This document shows positions 1 through 5,962 of a stretch of DNA of 10,733 nt, piece by piece. The notes beneath the pieces were generated by a model, which saw nothing but the letters and a program-made list of their open reading frames with translations, made no database searches and was not told the origin of the DNA. This DNA comes from an uncultured bacterium. Lineage in GTDB: Bacteria > Verrucomicrobiota > Kiritimatiellia > RFP12 > UBA1067. The stretch lies in assembly GCA_902773475.1 (NCBI GenBank), contig CACYEO010000192.1, positions 1 through 10,733 on the forward strand. The letters are read 5' to 3'. Made by a program: the position numbers and the translations under genes. Position 1 is the first letter of the stretch, and every line of letters begins with the position of its first letter.

Positions 1-983
1 ACCCACACCGCGGCGGCTTCCGGATGCGCGTCCAGCCATTCCAGCACGCGGGCGGCGAAGCGCTCCGCCGCCGCGGCGTCCATGCCGCAGCACGGCTCGT
101 CGAGCAGCAGCAGCCGCACGCCCGGCCGCAGCGCTTCGTCCAGCTGCCGCTCCGGCGGGATGCCGGAATACGCGTGCCGCACGGACGAAACCTCGCCGAT
201 TTTTCCGCGTGTTTCGCGCAGGACTTCCCCCTCACCGCCGCGCCGCCTGCCGAAAACAGCGATGTCGCAGGCGTAGGCGAACGGCGAATCTCCGGTGACG
301 AGGGCGAAAATCATGGTTTTTCCACTTCCGTTGGGGCCGCGCAGGACCCACCTTTCGCCTTCGCGGATCGTCCACGAGAAATTTTTCAAAAGCAGCCGGT
401 TCCCGGCGCGGATGCGGACGCCGCGCATTTCGACGAGCACCGCGCCCGGCGCACGGCGCTCCGCGGCGGGCGGCGAATCGGGCGCATCCTGCGCGGGCGG
501 CGCGCTCCTGCTGCCGGCAATCCCCCCGCCCTTCATGCGCAGATCCACCCCGAACGCGCGCATCGCGCTGCGGAGCGCGCGCAGCCTGCGCCGCCAGGCG
601 GGATCCAGGCCGTCGCCGGCGCCTTCGACGGCGACGACGCCAGATCCGCGCAGAAGGCAGCGCGCGAGAAGCACCCTGCGCATTTCGCCGTTCGAAAGCG
701 CCGAAAGCCGCCTGTTCCGCAGCGGCCCTGTTTCAAGAAGTCTGGACAGGACTTCGCGCCGCGCGGAGAAATCCGCGCGCTCCTTCGCGCGGGAGACGCC
801 GACTTCGAACGGATTTATTTCGTACACCGAGCGGAACGACAGATATCCGCCGACGGTCTCGCCTTCGTCGCAGTGATAGCGCTCCTGGAGCCATCCTCCG
901 CGCGCGAAGGCCGCCTGCTCCGCCTCTAACGATATGCTCGCTGCGGATTCCTCCGCGTCTTCCCCGTCCTGCAGTCTTTTCAA
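1..983 (-). CDS. ModF/PhrA-like twin-cassette ABC ATPase with reduced sites (partial, C-terminus off the left edge)
   Basis: This is a soluble ABC ATPase with no membrane segment; 327 codons lie in the window. I start it at TTG 983-981, seven bases after GGGAGGGAG. It is the only ATG/GTG/TTG in this frame after the in-frame galM stop. First cassette (about residues 15-150): it has an ABC signature, LSNGEMRRVLLAR (96-108), but no Walker A, and its Walker B position reads VVAVEGAGDGLD without the Asp-Glu pair. A linker covers about 151-180. Second cassette: Walker A GPNGSGKT (216-223), a ModF-like FGRRRGGEGE (244-253), VSS (265-267), and Walker B LLLLDEP (291-297) with Glu296. Only about 25 residues separate VSS from Walker B, so the helical subdomain and its signature are missing. 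GRRRG...IGxVSS resembles E. coli ModF. Family placement is good; substrate and role are unknown. In-frame decay is the main alternative. Confidence 0.8.
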   Translation of the reverse strand, partial: MKRLQDGEDAEESAASISLEAEQAAFARGGWLQERYHCDEGETVGGYLSFRSVYEINPFEVGVSRAKERADFSARREVLSRLLETGPLRNRRLSALSNGEMRRVLLARCLLRGSGVVAVEGAGDGLDPAWRRRLRALRSAMRAFGVDLRMKGGGIAGSRSAPPAQDAPDSPPAAERRAPGAVLVEMRGVRIRAGNRLLLKNFSWTIREGERWVLRGPNGSGKTMIFALVTGDSPFAYACDIAVFGRRRGGEGEVLRETRGKIGEVSSVRHAYSGIPPERQLDEALRPGVRLLLLDEPCCGMDAAAAERFAARVLEWLDAHPEAAAVW

Positions 984-990
984 TTTTCCG

Positions 991-999
991 CTCCCTCCC
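991..999 (-). promoter_or_regulatory. Strong Shine-Dalgarno that decides the TTG start of the ABC ATPase
   Basis: The minus strand reads GGGAGGGAG, seven bases before TTG at 983-981. The same frame runs open from the galM stop to this point with no ATG, GTG or other TTG, so the site and the rare start codon support each other. Confidence 0.65.
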
Positions 1000-1012
1000 G
1001 GAAAGCCGCCCG

Positions 1013-1034
1013 GCGCAGTCCGCGCGGACTGCGC
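1013..1034. other. Perfect 22-bp palindrome between galM and the ABC ATPase gene
   Basis: The half-site GCGCAGTCCGC is followed directly by its exact reverse complement. It begins 3 bases after the galM stop and ends about 13 bases before the ribosome site of the next gene. As RNA it could fold as a 9-bp stem with a GCGC loop. No T-run follows on the minus strand, so it is not a canonical intrinsic terminator. It could be a leaky terminator or processing hairpin that tunes expression of the ABC gene, or a dimeric protein's operator. Confidence 0.6.
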
Positions 1035-1037
1035 TCC

Positions 1038-2096
1038 TCAAAAACGGAATTCCGTCGTCGAGCGGTATGTTTCGCCGGGACGCAGAATCGTGGAGGGGAA
1101 GTTCGCCCTGTTCACGGAATCGGGGAAGTGCTGCGTTTCGAGCGCGATGGAGCAGCGTTCGCAAAGGACGTCGCCGTCCTTCGCCTTCCACCCGTTCCGG
1201 CACCAGTTGGCGGTGTAGACCTGAAGCGCGGGTTCCGTGGTCCACACTTCGACCTTGCGCGCGCCCCCGGGTCCGGAAAGAACAGCCGCGCGGGCAAGTT
1301 CCCCGGACTGGCTGCGGAGCACCCAGTTGTGGTCGTACCCCTTGCCGTAGCGGATCTGGTCGCAGTCCGCGTCGATGCGCTCGCCTATCAGACGCGGTTC
1401 GCGGAAATCGAACGGCGTGCCGGCCACGGCGCGCAGTTCGCCGGTGGGAATCTGGTCCGGCCCGTACGGGGTGAAAACGTCGGACTCGATCTGCAGCGTG
1501 TGGTCGCATATCGTGCCGCCGGCCTCGCCCTTGAAATTGAAGTACACGTGCTGCGTCATATTGACCGGCGTGGCCTTGTCCGCGACGGCCTCGTAATCGA
1601 CGCGCCAGACGTTTTCCGGCGTAAGCGTGTAGACGACCTTCACCTTGACGGTTCCGGGATAGCCTTCCTCGCCGTCGGGGCTCGTGCGCGTGAATACGAT
1701 TCCGGCGCCGGCGGCGGACTCGAACGGTTCGGCGTCCCACACGTAATCGTCCCACCCGCGTTCGCCGCCGTGCAGATGGCAGCCGATCCCCGCCGGGAAA
1801 TTGTTCAGCGCAAGGGAATAGTCCTTTCCATCGAGCGAGAATTTCCCTCCGGCGATGCGGTTGCCGACGCGTCCGATGATCGCAGACCAGTAGCGGTCGG
1901 TCGAATAGTACCCGTCGGGGCTGTCGAAACCCACGGTGACGTCCTTCAGGTTCCCCGCCGCGTCCGGGACGAAAAGCCGCACTACGCGCCCGCCCCAGTC
2001 GGTGACGTCCATTTTCAGCCCGCCCGCGCTTTCGATGGTGTAGAGCGAGGCGGCCTCTCCGCCGCGCGTGGTTCCAAACGGTTTTTTCGCAGTCAT
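1038..2096 (-). CDS. galM: Aldose 1-epimerase (mutarotase)
   Basis: This is a 352-residue cytoplasmic enzyme, the usual length for GalM. It interconverts the alpha and beta anomers of hexoses such as galactose and feeds the Leloir pathway. Family motifs in order: GRVGNRIAGGKF (75-86), HLHGG (107-111), SPDGEEGYPG (139-148), TQHVYFNF (181-188), GYDHNW (253-258) and ALETQHFPDS (318-327). By comparison with characterised mutarotases, His107, His183 and Glu320 are the likely acid/base and substrate residues. The N-H at the second histidine is TQH here rather than the common TNH. ATG at 2096 follows GAGAGG by about 8 bases. It lies 39 bases after pgsA on the same strand, so the two are probably co-transcribed. 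No GAL pathway partners are present, so the physiological sugar is not known. Confidence 0.95.
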   Translation of the reverse strand: MTAKKPFGTTRGGEAASLYTIESAGGLKMDVTDWGGRVVRLFVPDAAGNLKDVTVGFDSPDGYYSTDRYWSAIIGRVGNRIAGGKFSLDGKDYSLALNNFPAGIGCHLHGGERGWDDYVWDAEPFESAAGAGIVFTRTSPDGEEGYPGTVKVKVVYTLTPENVWRVDYEAVADKATPVNMTQHVYFNFKGEAGGTICDHTLQIESDVFTPYGPDQIPTGELRAVAGTPFDFREPRLIGERIDADCDQIRYGKGYDHNWVLRSQSGELARAAVLSGPGGARKVEVWTTEPALQVYTANWCRNGWKAKDGDVLCERCSIALETQHFPDSVNRANFPSTILRPGETYRSTTEFRF

Positions 2097-2135
2097 GGCA
2101 CGATCCTCTCCGCGGCCGGAAGCCGCTTTGCGTTT

Positions 2136-2786
2136 TCAGATCCTTGCGGCCTTGCGGACGCTCGGCATGTATTCCTTGGTGTAAACCCATGCCGAATAGA
2201 AATTCAGCACGAGAAGCGCGGCCTCGACGGACATGGACGCCGCCCTCCAGGGCGCGCGCCAGCAGCCGGGCAGAAAAGGATGCATCGTCAGATACGCGTA
2301 TACGAATCCGGCGGCGGGGAACGACAGCGCCGTGCGCACCTTGCCGATCCATTTCGCCGATATTTCCGCGCCGTCGGCGGACGCGATCGTCCGCATGAAC
2401 GTGACCCACTGGTCGCGCAGTATGCAGAACACCGCGAAGAAGAGCAGCAGCACCGCGTGGGCGCCTTCGCCGGGGGAAATCGCGGCGAGCCAGACGAGCG
2501 AAGGGAACACGGTTATGAAGAATATCTTGTCCATCAGCGGATCGGCGAGCTGCCCGAGTTTCGAGACGACGCCCCACTTCCTCGCGAGGCGCCCGTCGAA
2601 GAAGTCCGATATCCCTGCGGCGAACATGAAAAGCCCGGCGGTCCACGCGAAAGCGAACGCGCCCGCCGTGCCAGGCGCGAAGCACGCCGCCTGCACGACG
2701 GCGAAAGCGAGATACGACAGAATCAGCGGAATGCGCGAAAACGTGATCGCGTTTACGAAGACGGCTCTTTTTCTTCTCGAATCCAT
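2136..2786 (-). CDS. pgsA: CDP-alcohol phosphatidyltransferase, probably phosphatidylglycerophosphate synthase
   Basis: This 216-residue integral membrane enzyme probably transfers phosphatidyl from CDP-diacylglycerol to glycerol-3-phosphate, the committed step to phosphatidylglycerol. The family motif DxxDGxxARx8GxxxDxxxD is complete: Asp61, Asp64-Gly65, Ala68-Arg69, Gly78, Asp82 and Asp86; the acidic residues bind metal. Hydrophobic segments lie at about 10-35, 42-60, 87-103, 108-124, 152-167 and 186-203. The opening VNAITFSRIPLI and the later WIGKVRTAL resemble PgsA more than PssA, but substrate specificity cannot be fixed by eye. I chose ATG 2786 because the protein then starts MDSRRKRAVFVNAITFSRI, as in the family, and because the upstream TTG (2819) lies at the predicted -10. 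The ribosome site is weak (GGGA). It heads the minus-strand operon with galM downstream. Confidence 0.9.
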   Translation of the reverse strand: MDSRRKRAVFVNAITFSRIPLILSYLAFAVVQAACFAPGTAGAFAFAWTAGLFMFAAGISDFFDGRLARKWGVVSKLGQLADPLMDKIFFITVFPSLVWLAAISPGEGAHAVLLLFFAVFCILRDQWVTFMRTIASADGAEISAKWIGKVRTALSFPAAGFVYAYLTMHPFLPGCWRAPWRAASMSVEAALLVLNFYSAWVYTKEYMPSVRKAARI

Positions 2787-2809
2787 TCGTTTGGTTTCCC
2801 TTGGCGGAA

Positions 2810-2838
2810 ATTTTACCAAAACCCGGGCGCATTGTCGC
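2810..2838 (-). promoter_or_regulatory. Putative sigma-70 promoter for pgsA-galM-ABC
   Basis: On the minus strand GCGACA (2838-2833) is followed by a 17-base spacer and TAAAAT (2815-2810). TGG directly before the -10 makes it an extended -10. Transcription would start near 2803, leaving a leader of about 17 bases to the pgsA ATG. Confidence 0.5.
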
Positions 2839-2847
2839 GCCCCGATG

Positions 2848-2856
2848 TGCTATACT
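2848..2856 (+). promoter_or_regulatory. Putative extended -10 promoter for rnhC-tolQRA
   Basis: TGC followed by TATACT at 2851-2856 matches the extended -10 consensus TGnTATAAT. No convincing -35 is seen at 16-18 bases. The expected start of transcription, about 2863, is only a few bases before the rnhC ATG at 2867, so the message would be almost leaderless. Confidence 0.45.
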
Positions 2857-2866
2857 TCGCGCGCCG

Positions 2867-3907
2867 ATGGAAAACAAGAACTGCATAACACTCGAACTGG
2901 ACGAAAACCGCCAGGAACTGCTTCTGGGGCTGTTCGTTTCCGGCAACTGGCGCCACCGCGAAACGCCGTACGCGCTGGACTCCATCGAAGGCGAAGGCTT
3001 CAACGCCACGCTCTACCGTCCGAAGAAGGGAATCGCCAAACTCTGCATACAGGGGCGGCGCGCCGAAGAGTTTCTGCTCTACCAGGTCGAACCGAAAGTG
3101 CTGATGCAGGCGTCCTACGGCTACGAAGACGTGCTCGACCCGAAATCCGTCGCGCCCCACGCCGGCACGGACGAATCCGGCAAAGGCGACTATTTCGGCC
3201 CGCTCGTGGTCTGCGCGGCGTACACGGACGAAACTCTCGCGCCGCAGATGAAGGAAGCCGGCGCGCGGGACTGCAAAACGATGAGCGACAGACAGGTCCT
3301 CGCGGCGGGCGCCGCGCTGCGCCGCCTGCTGGGGCCGGAGCGCTTCGCGGTCGTCCGCATCGGCCCGGAAGCCTACAACAAGCTTTATTCGCGCATCCGC
3401 AACGTGAACAAACTTCTCGCGTGGGCGCACGCGCGATGCATAGAAGACCTGCTGGCCAAGCAGCCCGGATGCCCGCGCGCCGTCGCGGACCAGTTCGGCG
3501 CCAGCCCCGCCGTGATAAAACGCGCGCTCATGGAGCGCGGCCGCAAGATCGAACTCGAACAGCGCCACAAGGCCGAAAGCGACATAGCGGTCGCGGCGGC
3601 GTCGGTGATCGCGCGCGAACTTTTCCTGCGCGCGCTCGGCGACATGGCCGGAGACTTGCGTCTCGAAGAAGGAGAACACACGCCGAAAGGATCGAGCGAT
3701 CCTCTCGTCAGGGCGGTCGCCGAACGGTGCGTGCGCGCGGACGGCCCCGAATTCCTCGCCACGCACTGCAAGTGCCATTTCCAGACTACCGACAAGGTGC
3801 TCGCCGCGTGCGGGAAGTCGAGGTCCGACCTCCCCGCGTTCGCGCGCGCGACGTCTGCGGTGAAAAACGGAGAATACAGACATGCTCCCCGTAGCAGGGC
3901 TGATTGA
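2867..3907 (+). CDS. rnhC: Ribonuclease HIII
   Basis: This 346-residue cytoplasmic nuclease cuts the RNA strand of RNA/DNA hybrids (R-loops, primers, possibly misincorporated ribonucleotides). An N-terminal substrate-binding region of about 90 residues, the TBP-like domain typical of HIII, precedes the RNase H type 2 fold. GTDESGKGDYFGP (100-112) is the HIII hallmark. The DEDE metal residues fit Asp102, Glu103, Asp208 (VADQF) and Glu237 (HKAESDIAVAAASVIAR, 234-250). YNKLYSRIRNVNKLLAWAHA (170-189) is also typical of HIII. I chose ATG 2867 because the family-like protein begins there and the putative -10 lies just upstream; there is no Shine-Dalgarno. The last 26 bases overlap the start of the tolQ-like gene, so translation may be coupled. 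The C-terminal 25 residues look poorly conserved. Confidence 0.95.
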   Translation: MENKNCITLELDENRQELLLGLFVSGNWRHRETPYALDSIEGEGFNATLYRPKKGIAKLCIQGRRAEEFLLYQVEPKVLMQASYGYEDVLDPKSVAPHAGTDESGKGDYFGPLVVCAAYTDETLAPQMKEAGARDCKTMSDRQVLAAGAALRRLLGPERFAVVRIGPEAYNKLYSRIRNVNKLLAWAHARCIEDLLAKQPGCPRAVADQFGASPAVIKRALMERGRKIELEQRHKAESDIAVAAASVIARELFLRALGDMAGDLRLEEGEHTPKGSSDPLVRAVAERCVRADGPEFLATHCKCHFQTTDKVLAACGKSRSDLPAFARATSAVKNGEYRHAPRSRAD

Positions 3908-4598
3908 CGGCCTTTTCGATTCAAACACCACAGGATGGGCCATAGTGGGCGTCCAGGCCGCGCTTTCGGTCGGCATGCTCGCGGCGATCATATCGAAGAT
4001 GCGGCACGTGCTTTCGGTGGCCTCGGTGTCGCGCAGGTTCCGCCGCGACTTCAACACCGGCAACAACGTGCTTTCCTACTACATGCAGCGCAGACGCGAC
4101 TGCCACGCCCCGATGGAGGCGATCTACAGGATGTCGTGCGAAAGGCTCCTCAAGATCCTCGCGCCCGAAGCGCGCAGCAAAATGTACGAAGGCGCCCTCA
4201 TACCGGAAGGCTCCGCGCTCTCGCCGCGCGAAGTCGCGCTCGTGAACGCGACATGCGAACAGACCCTCGAAGAGCAGGAGCTCGCGCTCGACACGGGAAT
4301 GGGCCTTGTCGCGACGGTCGTGACGCTCGCGCCCATGCTGGGGCTTCTGGGGACGGTGTGGGGCGTGCTGGACGCGTTCGGCGACATGGAGCCGGGCGCC
4401 GCGATGATGCAGAAGCTCGCGCCGTCCATATCCTCCGCGCTCGTCACCACGGTCATAGGCCTTATCGTCGCCATCCCCGGCGTCATCGCCTACAACTGGC
4501 TGTCCGCGAAAATACGCAGGATAGACTCCGAAATGGAAAGCTTCGCGGACGAACTCTGCGGACGCATCGCGTGCGAATTCCAGGGGAGGGACTCCTGA
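3882..4598 (+). CDS. tolQ: TolQ/ExbB/MotA-family proton-channel subunit, TolQ-like
   Basis: This 238-residue inner-membrane protein is the stator-like subunit that, with the TolR/ExbD partner, uses the proton motive force to power an envelope-spanning protein. Three membrane segments lie at about 19-39, 138-163 and 184-206, with the long cytoplasmic loop between the first two, as in the family. LAPMLGLLGTVWGVLDAF (149-166) and SISSALVTTVIGLIVAIPGV (182-201) are the conserved helices; GTVWG is closer to TolQ than to ExbB. ATG 3882 follows GGAG by 9 bases inside the end of rnhC. Its stop overlaps the next ATG (TGATG at 4596-4600), which argues for coupled synthesis in fixed ratio. The choice between TolQ and ExbB rests mainly on the TolA-like third gene. 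Confidence 0.88.
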   Translation: MLPVAGLIDGLFDSNTTGWAIVGVQAALSVGMLAAIISKMRHVLSVASVSRRFRRDFNTGNNVLSYYMQRRRDCHAPMEAIYRMSCERLLKILAPEARSKMYEGALIPEGSALSPREVALVNATCEQTLEEQELALDTGMGLVATVVTLAPMLGLLGTVWGVLDAFGDMEPGAAMMQKLAPSISSALVTTVIGLIVAIPGVIAYNWLSAKIRRIDSEMESFADELCGRIACEFQGRDS

Positions 4599-5017
4599 TG
4601 GGCCTGCGCTCCAGACGCGGCCGCCGCAGGCAGGACCGCCCGCCGGCGGCGATCGACATGACGTCGCTGATCGACCTGACATTCCTGCTGCTCGTCACGT
4701 TCATCATCACGCTCCCGGCGATGGAAATGGGCATATCGCTCGTGCTGCCAAAGGCGAAGGCCGAAGCCCTGCCGCCCAAAGAGTCCACCACCCACACCGT
4801 GTCCGTGGACGAAAAAGGCGCGATATTCCTCGACGGCAAGGAGACCTCGCTCGAAGAACTGGAAAAATCCCTGGCCGCGCTCGTCGCGGAAGATCCGGAC
4901 GTTCCGGTTCTCGTGCGCGGCGACGAGAACCGCCCCTACGGCGAAATCGCCAAAGTCGTCGCCGCGGCGCACCGCCGCGGCATCCACAGAATGTCCATCG
5001 TCACGCAGCAGGACTGA
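4598..5017 (+). CDS. tolR: TolR/ExbD-family proton-channel subunit
   Basis: This 139-residue protein has one membrane segment (about 22-40) and a periplasmic domain, the usual TolR/ExbD plan. A short arginine-rich cytoplasmic tail (RSRRGRRRQDR, 4-14) gives an N-in topology. IDMTSLIDLTFLLLVTFIIT (19-38) contains Asp26, the position of the essential membrane aspartate that carries protons in this family. The periplasmic part (about 65-139) ends with PVLVRGDENRPYGEIAKVV, matching the family fold. It should pair with the upstream subunit and drive the downstream TolA/TonB-like protein. ATG 4598 shares one base with the upstream stop and follows GGGGAGGG by 7 bases. TolR and ExbD cannot be separated firmly by eye. 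Confidence 0.9.
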   Translation: MGLRSRRGRRRQDRPPAAIDMTSLIDLTFLLLVTFIITLPAMEMGISLVLPKAKAEALPPKESTTHTVSVDEKGAIFLDGKETSLEELEKSLAALVAEDPDVPVLVRGDENRPYGEIAKVVAAAHRRGIHRMSIVTQQD

Positions 5018-5023
5018 ACGGCG

Positions 5024-5932
5024 ATGTTCGACGGCGGACAGGACGGAGACACCGCAAAGGACAGGCCGTTTTCGGCGAAGACGCTGGCCGCCGCCGCCGC
5101 CATGCACGCGGTTCTGTTCGCCGCTCTTTTCTACAGACATTTTTCAGAGCCGGAAAAACCGGAGAAAATCGAAGTGGTGCCCATCGACATGACGGTCGTG
5201 GTGCATGAAAACCTCGACAAGCCGGAAGACGATTTGAAGCCGGTCGACAAGCCCAAGCCGCCGGAGCCGCCCAAACCGCGCCCGAAACCCCCGGAGCCCC
5301 CCAAACCGCCGAAACCGCCCGCCGTGGAGCCGCCCAAAAATCTCCCGGCCGTCACAATCGACAAACCCAAGCCGCCGGAAAAGAAGCCGCCGGAGAAAAA
5401 ACCTCCCGAAAAGAAACCGCCGGAACCGAAACCGCCCGAGAAGAAACCGCCGGAAAAGCCCAAATTCGTCCGCGGCAAACCCAAAACGCTCGATCATCCG
5501 CAGCGGCAGCTCCCGCCGCGCGTCCCGGCGCGACCCCCGGACGTCCGCGCCGCGCTCGGCGGCAACGGGCCGCGCACGCAGCAGAGAATGCCGGACGTGG
5601 ACAAATGGCTCGCGCTCGGGGCGAGGCCGGGAACGGTAAACGCGGTCACGGACAACGAAGCCGCACGGTGCTACGGACTGATCAAACGCCAGTTCCACGA
5701 CAGATGGAATCCGCCCGCGGCGGACAGCAGTCTCAGGAAGCCGCACATACGCTTCAGGCTCGACAGGCACGGCACGATTTCGCGTCCCTCGGTCGTCAAA
5801 TCGTCCGGTTCGAAGGAAGTGGACGATTCCGCGCTCGCCGCGCTGCGTTCTCTCGGCCGGTTCACGGGGCTTTCGCAGGAATTCATTTCAAAATCCGGCG
5901 GCGAATTCACCATCGAGCTTGAAATACGCTGA
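5024..5932 (+). CDS. TolA/TonB-like energy-transducing envelope protein
   Basis: This 302-residue protein would carry motion from the TolQR motor towards the outer membrane. Domains: a cytoplasmic N-terminus (1-19); one membrane helix (20-38) with MHAVLFAALF, close to the HVILFAAL of E. coli TolA and keeping the conserved membrane His (His28), while the Ser four residues before it is Ala; a proline/lysine/glutamate-rich periplasm-spanning arm (about 73-148); a linker; and a C-terminal domain (about 212-302) with CYGLIKRQFHDRWNPP and SALAALRSLGRF, the TolA/TonB C-terminal pattern. The helix favours TolA, but the arm is proline-rich as in TonB rather than a long alpha-helix, so I leave the symbol blank. 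It starts 6 bases after tolR with a weak ribosome site, so coupling is likely. No tolB or pal follows. Confidence 0.85.
   Translation: MFDGGQDGDTAKDRPFSAKTLAAAAAMHAVLFAALFYRHFSEPEKPEKIEVVPIDMTVVVHENLDKPEDDLKPVDKPKPPEPPKPRPKPPEPPKPPKPPAVEPPKNLPAVTIDKPKPPEKKPPEKKPPEKKPPEPKPPEKKPPEKPKFVRGKPKTLDHPQRQLPPRVPARPPDVRAALGGNGPRTQQRMPDVDKWLALGARPGTVNAVTDNEAARCYGLIKRQFHDRWNPPAADSSLRKPHIRFRLDRHGTISRPSVVKSSGSKEVDDSALAALRSLGRFTGLSQEFISKSGGEFTIELEIR
5366..5458 (+). repeat. In-frame KKPPE pentapeptide repeats in the TolA/TonB-like arm
   Basis: Residues 115-145 repeat PPEKK/PPEPK units about six times, encoded by degenerate 15-bp units (CCGCCGGAAAAGAAG and variants). This forms the stiff periplasmic spacer. 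The units differ at synonymous positions (CCG/CCT/CCC, AAA/AAG), so the array is not a recent perfect duplication. Confidence 0.8.
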
Positions 5933-5935
5933 ACG

Positions 5936-5958
5936 GGCGCCGGCGCCTGCCGCGCGGC
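5936..5958. terminator. Two adjacent GC palindromes in a convergent gap, possible bidirectional terminator
   Basis: GGCGCCGGCGCC (5936-5947) and GCCGCGCGGC (5949-5958) are each self-complementary. They fill most of the 30 bases between the stops of the TolA-like gene and the facing kinase gene. Neither is followed by a T-run, so termination is a positional inference only. Confidence 0.35.
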
Positions 5959-5962
5959 GGGA

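Noticed and set aside
24..929. Plus-strand open frames opposite the ABC ATPase
   Set aside because: The minus strand encodes Walker A, Walker B and an ABC signature in a single frame; the plus-strand products are Arg/Pro-rich without motifs.
1..983. A frameshift or sequencing error explaining the missing ABC parts
   Set aside because: The frame is open from the TTG to the window edge, and the motifs on both sides of each gap share one frame. The missing parts are not found in other frames, so in-frame deletion fits better.
2787..2819. TTG at 2819 as an earlier start for pgsA
   Set aside because: It lies at the edge of the predicted -10 element, so it would not be transcribed, and it adds residues not expected in the family.
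1128..2888. Plus-strand open frame opposite galM and pgsA
   Set aside because: Antisense shadow with low-complexity Arg/Ala/Gly composition; it runs through the pgsA promoter and has no recognisable domain.
733..3009. A long minus-strand open frame across galM, pgsA and part of rnhC
   Set aside because: It crosses three real genes in a different frame, is Arg-rich with no motif, and conflicts with GalM, PgsA and RNase HIII motifs.
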